Source: Rhytidiadelphus loreus (lineage: Eukaryota > Streptophyta > Bryopsida > Hypnales > Hylocomiaceae). Taken from it: a stretch of 64,000 nt of DNA. This document shows positions 50,401 to 59,400 of the stretch, piece by piece. The DNA lies in assembly GCA_947034895.1 (NCBI GenBank), contig OX344764.1, positions 69,917,348-69,981,347 on the forward strand. The letters run 5' to 3'. Position 1 is the first letter of the stretch. Each line of letters begins with the position of its first letter. The notes beneath the pieces were generated by a model. The model was not told the origin of the DNA. It made no database searches and saw nothing but the letters and a program-made list of their open reading frames with translations. A program made the translations under genes and the position numbers.

Positions 50401-53400
50401 CATGATTGCAGTCTTCTGTAAGTCACTCTTTCAAATACCAATGTAGGGGCGACCACGGGTGAGGCGATCGCGGGTCCAGAAAAGGGGGAAACTAGGGACT
50501 TCTTTCTGCGGTGCTGGGGCGACCTCGGGTGGGGCGACTGCGGGTAGGGCGACTTCAGGTGGGGCGACTTCGGGTCCAAACGTTGAGACTATTTCGTGTT
50601 GGGCAGCTAATGGTATTTTGAAGCCCAATAGAATCAAAGAAAAAAAAGAATAAAGATGGGATGGACAAGGAGTGGTGCATCAAAGGTGATTCCCGATGTG
50701 ACCAACGGGAAGGTGAAGTAGTGGAAGGGATTCTCACACAAGGGTCAACTTCTTCGAACTCAAGTGGAGTCTGGGAGGTCTACGGTTCGATTCCCAACTC
50801 CGTGTGCATGATATAGGAGGTTATGGTTGGGTCTTACAAGTTTGGTCAAGGACCACTTTGAATTGTGCACTGAGATGAAAAACATTTCGGTGCGGAATTC
50901 AAAGTGGTCCTTGGCTCAATCCTCGAAGCACGTCGCGTGGCCTATACCGAGGTCTTCACGGGATTTTTTGAAACTTTAAAGTAACTAATTTGTAATGATA
51001 TAGAGTATTTTAGAATTCAATTGTGGTAAATCATTATTTAATTAGATTTGTTCGTCATTATGGAGAATGACGAATAAATACTTCTGAATGAAATTTGATT
51101 TTACAAGACGGGTGTTTGCTTAATCTATGTAGGGTCAAAAGATAAGTTTAACTTAACAATTAGAGTGCATTACTAATAAAGTCCTAAGTGCCTTAAGCCT
51201 TTCCCTCTTGTATTTTTCCTATGAAAATTGAGCATGGACTTATAGTAATTGCCATTGAAGCAAGTACCCTAAACCCGAAAATCTAACCGTATGAATGTTT
51301 AATTAGCTTGTGTAGTTGTGTATTAGTATGCACGTTTCCTTTGAGTGCAAAATTGGATAAGAGTTGTGAGATGATAACCAAGAAAATTTTCATTTTCTTT
51401 ATTGATTGTATTGCTTATAAAAGAAAATTGGGATTGAAGGTGAAATGAAGAACTACAAATTATATTGGCACTCTAAAATGTTCTCTTCCAAAACTTAATA
51501 TCACTTGAATAGCTATTAAACTCATTACAGGTTGGGAATATTTTTAATTCTGGTGGCCTACGATTTCACTACCACCTATTCATTGATACATAAATTTTTT
51601 TGCTCAGGCAAGGGTGTGCATTGAAGCATTTGACACTCAAGGAAACACTATCGTAAATATTTTTTTAGTTGGGGAGTTTCTCCAAATCCGACGTCCATTG
51701 GATTTTAAAGAGGGTTCCTTTCTCCATTTGTGTGGATGTGAAAGTAAAGATAAGGTAGAAGACTTTGAAATGGAGCGGGCATTAATAATGGACTCTATAA
51801 GTGGCTTTGAAATGGACAATCTGTAGTTCATAAATTGACCTCCATAATCATTAAATGATTTGAGAAAAAAAAATTATGAATTGTAAGAGCCAATCCATTA
51901 TCTTTACTTTCCCATTTATGTTTAGAAGTTGCAAGTGAACATTTTGCAGAAGACCTAGGGGCATAAATAGGGACCTATGACAGAAGTCCTTTGGAAATTT
52001 ATAAGTAACTATAAAATACTTCCAAAAATATGAAACCACTTGTGTTAGATTCCTCTTTTATTTGTCTTTGCCTGAAAAATCACCCGAAGTCGCCCAGGGA
52101 CCCGCACCCGAAGTCGCCTAGGGACCCGCACCCGAAGTCACCCAGGGACCCGCACCCGAGGTCGCCTAGGGACCCGCACCTGAAGTCGCCTAGGGACCCG
52201 CACCCGAAGTCGCCCAGGGATCCGCACCCGCGGTCGCCTTGTGGACCCGTGGTCGCCTGGATACCCGCAGTCGCCCTTGTTCGGTCGGAGGACCCGCACT
52301 CGCCCTACTTGGAGGACCCGCACTCGCCCTCCCGCGACCGCTAGTCCCAGTACAAATGGGGTGGGGTGGACTTGCGGTCGTCAGTCCCCTTGCTTCTGTG
52401 CAAAGGCTGTCATCCACCTTGAAGTGGCTGACTGCATGTGCGTGAGGCAGGGATTGGGGAATGAAGGAATTTCATTCTTCTCATTCCATGCATGTCTAAA
52501 CCGCGGTGTTTCGTAAACTTGACCCTATCCGCTACGATCTTTGAACCTTGAACATCTACTTCTGCTTCGATATTTGTAAATGTGTCACACGTATGATTAC
52601 TAGTTTCACTTAGTTAGAGTAAGTATTTTGGCATTGAGACTTTTATATAGTATATATTGCTTAGTTATACATACGTTGTTAAAACATGGAGCGTACGACC
52701 TCACCATCTCCTCCTACCATACCTACTCCATTGACTCCGCAAGAGAAAAGGGCGATGAAGGACAAGGGTCGAAAACGGTCAGGCAAGAAGCACAAGAAGC
52801 GCGTGGCCATATTACTTCATCCGAAGATTAAGGCTTTTAAGGGTTGGAGGGATGAACCAGAGCCTTGGAGTTACCGGACTGTTGCGAAGTATGTGGATTG
52901 GTGCCACATCAGCAAGTTATTTCCGTTGTGTCGTCACCCTTTGCACGTTCAAAACCAAAAGGTTAACCTTACGTATGCTACGGACACAAGGTTCATGCGT
53001 AGATGCTGCGAAGTATGGACCCTTCTATATTTGGAGACCAAGGTGTACAGAAACGATAATTTCAGTTTCTTTCTTGTACGAATGGTGTATGCCGAAGTTG
53101 TTTTGAAGAAGGTAGTCGATTGGACAACACTCCCAGAAATGCCTATTGCGGTCCGTCCGGACCAAAAAGAGTGGGAGGAAGCCTCCAACTTGTGGGCAAA
53201 GTATCCTCTTGATATAAGCAAGATGATGACACCGATTAAGCGTGGAGCATCATTTGTTGCTGATGAAGAAGTAGTTTGGTCTTCCACTTCTTCCTCGGAC
53301 GAGCACACCCATGAGTACAACGGATATTCCTTCTCTAGCGATGATGAAGATGTTTTTGTCACCGAGTCCAAGAAGTCTTTGGATGTGGGCCTTCAGAAGA

Positions 53401-56400
53401 AGAAAGATCGTGGAAAAGAGCCCATTACCTCAACCAGCCATGAAGAAGTCTTGGAAAAAGTTGACCCCATGGAAGTGGAGGACTTTTCCACAGAGGAGTG
53501 TGCGATGCTAGAAGGTGATAGTGATTCATCAGACAATGAGGAGACCTTGATTGCCAAAATCGAGAGTGCACGTTTATCATTGAGTACAAAGAGTGAGGAA
53601 CTGAAGAATTTGAAGGAACGCGAAGTGTCTTCTCCCACTGAAGCTTATTTGAAGCAACAATTGAGGTCTCTCAACCAAATACTCAAAGAGAGAGATGACG
53701 ATTTTGTTGCTTTTAAGAAGAATGGAGACCAGTATTTAACTAAGCAGAGCACCGGGAAATTGTCGCAAACTGACCATTGTTTATTGTGGGAATCAAAATT
53801 AGAAACCCTGCAACGCAGACGTAGGAAAGCACAGAATGAGCGGCGAGCACTGCGTGTTCAAATTACCGAAGAAGAAAAGAAATATTACGAAGCGGCCAAA
53901 AAACATGTCAAGGAGGTGGACGTTTTGGCAACGGCCTCGACATACGGTAATCTACCAGAGGAGTTAGAAATGCTTCGGAATTTGGTGAAGTTCCATGAGA
54001 CTAGAGTACAAGTGTTGGAAGACGAGTTTGTGGATCTGAGAGCCGAAAGCGAGTATTATACGCAGTGGATGAAGTGGATGAAGGATACAACGGGAAAGAG
54101 AGGTGAAGAATACGAGAAAGTGGGTCCTCCTCCTAATATGAGTGACTTCCTAAACCAAAAAGAGGTTTTTAGAAAGTAGTGTACCGCATTTTGGTGAACA
54201 ATATTGTAAATTTGTAAGTAAGATCCAATTTTGGATATTGCGGCTCTCTCGTGATTTAGTAAAGAATATGCTACAATTTTTTTGGCATTCAAAGTTCACG
54301 TGGTTTTTTAATAATTATTGTACACTTTGTAATGTGTATTGCAGATTTCTGAACTTAGTGTATTCGCGAAATATTTAGTCACAGCTTTTGAAACCAATGT
54401 AGTACAAGAACAGAAGACCTAATGTTGCTCAAATCAGTTTTGTTATGTCATTTTATTCTGGATTTGTACTAGAAATGTTTATCTTGATATTTATTGGGTG
54501 AAAACATAGCCCTAAAGACCTAACCCTCTACAGTTAAAATAACCAATTGCTTCATTTTCTAGCTAATTTCCATCGCTACTTACATGGCTTGGTGAATTTT
54601 CAAATGATTCCAATAGGTTTTTTCCATTTTCAGTGTTTTTCTAAACCCATAAAGTCTGAAGGCCATTTTTAGGTGAAGAAAAAATCAAAACTGTCATTTC
54701 TATAATTCTATTGTGTTTGTCCAAAGAAAAAAATAAACTTTTGTGGAACTGAAGCTGAGGATCTTGAACTTCACTTGTTTAAGATTTTGTGGTTAAAATT
54801 GTACGATGTTTGACTGTACAGATTTAGAGATATGAGCATTCAAAGTTGAAGAACAATTTTTTTGCAACATTGGACTACATTTTCAGACGACTTTGATTGC
54901 TATTTCTTCCAAAAATGTGCACTATGGAATTTGAATTTAAAATTTATTGTATTGAAGAATTGAGTTGGGAGTGTAGGAAAAAAAAATTCAAAAAATAATA
55001 ACTTCCTTTTCATACTTCAAAAAATTGTCAAGTAGAAGTAGATCCAAGGTTAAAAGAAAAACTAAATTGATAATAGCTCTTACATGGGATTGGAACACAA
55101 TAATCCGTTAGTTCCAACGGTGAGATTGTTGTAGGAAGCAAACTTCTCCTTTAAAATAAACTAATTAGAGAAAATTTGAAAATTGCATTTTCAAATGAAT
55201 TCTATAAGTTATTTTTTGAAATATTTGTTTACATTGCCTTAAAAAGAACAGGGTTCTTAACTTGCACATCACTAATGAAAATGGAATGAATCAAATCTTT
55301 TTATGTAGACAAAAACATAATGTTAGCAAAAACATGAACAAAATTAAATCTATTTTGGATTTTTGCAATGTTTTTTGTACTGCCTGCCGAGTTTAGTTCT
55401 AGGTATTTTGTGGCGTAACTTTTGCTTCCGGACACCAATTGAAATAAAAATTATATTCCCTCAAAGCTTATCAGATTTTATCTTTTCACAAAAAATTTCA
55501 AAAAATTAGGGTACAATTTCAAGCCATAGAAACTTGCCCAAATTCCAAATTGTCTCTAGAGGGGACAATGGGACTTAAGGGGTTCATCATGTTCACTTTT
55601 TCTGTTTATGGAACTAAAATGATAACAATTACAATCTTCCATGATATGAATTGAGATAATGAGATTGCTTACAATGATATACAATTTTGAATTCTAAGTA
55701 ATAAAATTTAAAGTTTACAGTTGAATTAATTTTAGAAGCTTAAATGTCAATGCAAATGACAATGTCAAAGTGAACTTCAACTTTAATAGTTCTTTGATAA
55801 TAAGCTTCATACAATCAGTTGTACCACATATTTGATTTTGTTCGAACATAGTGAAGTCTTTGGAGTAGAAAATAATGTAGAATATGTTTCAAAAATGAAG
55901 GCACTGTAATATTCTCGGTAATATTGCAATACAAATGTGTAGCATACAATCATAGAAGGCTCGAAGTTGGCCTATATGGAACAAAACAAAAAGACTGAGA
56001 GCTACACGCTTCTACCATATATAATACGCTTCTATATACTAGGGGTTTGACATTATATATCCTTGGACGTAAACCAAGTAACCAAAGGAGAAATGAAGTC
56101 CATCATTAAATTCTCAAACGTCAAATCCATTTGGATTGTTTTTACTTCTTAGAAGAACTTGCTTCACCATGTGAAGGTTGAAGTGTCTCTTGAAGGACTA
56201 TCTTCTTCTTTGCACGAGTTCGTGAAGCTGGCCCTTCCGCATTCAAAATGAATTCCAGGACGTTGGAATCTTGGAGAGCTTGTAGGGTCCTTGTGGTTTG
56301 TAGAGAATGTGCTTCCAAAAGATAGTCCAATGCTTGACTTTGGTAATAAGGTCCATACGTAGAGTCCATGCAAGCCATGTTAGTCATGTCTTCAAGAGAG

Positions 56401-59400
56401 GCAAATTGATTGCGATCGGGTCCCCTTTTACCTTCATTATCCCAATGGTGTCCTTCCGGATGAGGACCCCATTTGAATTCTCCCGAGCTCTTCTCGAAGT
56501 ATCCACCAAGGCATTGGTAGAAGAATGCCCTTCTCCCTTCATTGTGTGGACCTTTTCCCATCAACTTCGGTGCCACTTTGAAAATCTCTGCCGGGTCAGT
56601 TTCCCAGTTCAATTGAGAGCTACTAGGTGCCTTTTCATCATCATGTAGCCCTTGACGCCAGCTCCAAACGAGGTCACGACCCCACAGTGTCGTATTAGTC
56701 GTCGTTTCAACGCTATGTTCCCAAGAAGGTGGCATGTACGTCATCAAGTTGAACATGGCATACAAGCGATCATGGAATGGTGCTGAACAAAGTACACAAC
56801 GTCGTCTAATGAGGCATCCCATAAGGAGGCATTGAGGATGGTACACATGTGCACATGACCCGAGAGCCCAACCACCTTCAGGGCCAAATTGCTCTTGACA
56901 AATGGGGCATTTTGTATGGTCGAGTACGAAAGTTGCAGGTTGTGGCCATAGTAGCTTTTGGTCCTTCACCTCCATGTGACTAGACATTTGCTTTGCATGG
57001 TCCCAACCTTGTTGTGCCCAATCTATAATATTTGTGTCTGCCAACATCGGCATGTTTTCAGGAAACATGTCATCTAAGAGTGCCCAGGATGTGAGTCCAT
57101 TCTCACGTTTAGGTAAAGCTGCAACAAAATTCTTTGAAACCTTATCTAATTCCTTGGCTATTTGCTGCGATCTGTCCACGGAGAGAATGCACGCCACCTT
57201 CCAATGGTAGTACGTGGCAACCAATTGATCCAACCGTTGTTGAAGCTTTTCGTTCTGCTTTTCAAGGTCTCTTTCTTTGTCACTCTGCCTTGATTGTTGA
57301 ACTGTTGGAAATGAGAGTGAATCTTGGGTCCCATGAATATCGTTCGTGTCAGTGGTCGTGTCTCCGCCAATCGTAGTGAGGAACGCACTTCGATTATTTT
57401 GCAAAACCTTAGCACGCTTGGAAGGTGGTGGATGGCAAGGAACATCGTCGGTAAGGTCCCCCACAACTTTGTCTAGATGATGTGGATCATGGTCAACAAA
57501 AGCCTCATCCATATCTGACAAAGTGAAAGCGCCAGCCTGATTTTCTCGCAGGGCTTGAAGCTCGGTAGATTGTCGTGCAATGAGAGCATCTTTCAGTTGG
57601 CACTGTCCTTGCAATTTCTTCAAGTTACTTTCCAATGAAGCAATCTTGTTGTCTTTGATCTGTATGATGTTTTGAGCCTTTGCTAGGGTCAGTGTTGTGA
57701 CCTACATCCACTCGGGATTGAAGAGTTGGTGCACCAACAATTGTTTCACTGGGCCCTTCATCGTTGCAACTGAATTCGAAGACATCACTTGGATTCTGTG
57801 CAGGCAATGGTGGATTTGAAGCTGATGGAGAAGCCCCTTGTGGTCCAATTCGTGTAGTGGAACGTCGCACTCTTGACGATTGTCCCGATTTACGTCCCCG
57901 TGATGTTCCGACGCCGTGGATAATTTCATTCTGATTTGGGGGGAGGCCGATAGGTAGTTCCGTGGCTCGTTCTACTCGAAGCACCCGCGTACCATCTGAA
58001 TTGTCATCCTCTTCTGATGACTCTGTGTCAATTTCAACCTGGGCCTGATTCCTAGGAACACTTCGAAAAGGACCCAATCCACCCTCTGGAAAAAGGAGAA
58101 TTCCTTTTGGTATGCACCCGTCCTCTAGACAGGTTACGTGAGGACTAGATTTGATCGTGCTCCAATCGACTTCTTTCTTCAATGCCACTTCAGCATAGGC
58201 TCCTCTGGCAAGGAAAAGAGGGGCCTCATTCCTTTCTACAGAGGCCGTATTGTAGAGAGCTTGCCACAATTCAATGCACCTGTTCACGAATATTTCATTC
58301 TCACAGAACTTCAAGTTCGCCTTGTTGGTGTGTCGATGATGATGATGACGCCATGCTGGAAAGAACTTGCTGATGTGGCACCACTCAATGTAATCTTCGC
58401 AAGTTTGTATTGACCATGGCTCAGGCTCCTTGTTCCACCCCTTGAAAGCAATGTGGTCAGCACTATTCAACACATGCAATCGCTTTCGGTGACAAGTACC
58501 CCTACGCTTCCGTTCCTTGTCTTTTTGAATCTTTCGCAATCCCAAACCACGACGTGGACGTGGAGCCGGTGGAGGGGCTTCAGCAAGAAATTCTCCAGTG
58601 GTATTGTCTCCACTAGCCATGGTGGGTTGTTGAAATGAAGGTCCTAAAAAATGTAGAGGGATTGTTGAAATCAAACCACTAGAAAAAGAACCTTGGATGA
58701 AAGTAGTCAAATAGTAAATTTTCAACACCAAATGCTTATGCATGTAGCCAGAAAGGGATACAAGCCAAGAAGCCTTAGTGATGAACATGGGAGAATGAAG
58801 ATTCGGCGACTTCATATATAGGCGAACCCGGGTGTGGATGCAAAATGGGCGCGTGCGGGTCACGTAGGCGACCAGCGGTCCTGGGGGGGCGACTGCGGGT
58901 CTTGGAGGGGCGACCGTAGGTCCTGGGGGGGCGCGTGCAAGTGACGAAGGGCGAGTGCGGGTCTTGGATGAGGGCAAGTGCGCCGACGGGTGCGGGTATC
59001 GGCGACCGCGACCTAGTACCCGTGTTCGCCTAAAACCTGTAGTCACCCCATACCCGCAGTCGCCTCTACCCGAAGTCGCCCCGGACCCGCGGTCGCCTCA
59101 CACCCGAAGTCGCCCCACCCGAAGTCGCCCCCTACCCGAAGTCGCCCTCACCCGAGGTTGCCCAACATTTGCCACGCGGCTGTCACATGGCAGCCAGGTA
59201 AGCCTAGGTAAATGGGGGGTAAATTCCAGAAAAGTCAAAGGGTAAAGTTGACTCTATTAGACGGACGGGCCCCTCTACTAGACGTCTTCGACGTCGAGTT
59301 TGTCGAGTTGTCGAGTTGTCCGGGTAGACAACCCTGCTTACTTGTGAAATTGAGGAATGAGAGCTGCCTCTTACATGTGCTGTTTAATGCGCAGACTTCT

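Larger units (their letters stand above)
50190..55590. repeat. Right arm of the large diverged inverted repeat
   Basis: Mirror partner of 39745-45230; the block pairs are listed there. It carries the intact family-Y gene in the opposite orientation to the broken left-arm gene. Confidence 0.8.
34754..59336. mobile_element. Giant hAT transposon, 24,583 bp, with cargo genes
   Basis: The left end CAGGGTTGTCT (34754-34764) is matched by AGACAACCCTG at 59326-59336, an 11-bp perfect terminal inverted repeat, with further agreement at GACA six bases inside. Flanks are CTTACTTG on both sides. GTCGAGTTGTCGA-type words are present near both ends (34816-34839 and 59294-59319), and GC-rich arrays begin about 180 bp inside each end. 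The element encodes a hAT transposase (35.9-39.2 kb) plus a kinase-like gene and three related genes of unknown function. It lies in an intron of the TnpA-like CACTA gene, so it is younger than that element. The transposase has four in-frame TAG codons, so this copy is probably immobile now, although an intact target duplication and ends suggest it moved as one unit. Confidence 0.9.
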
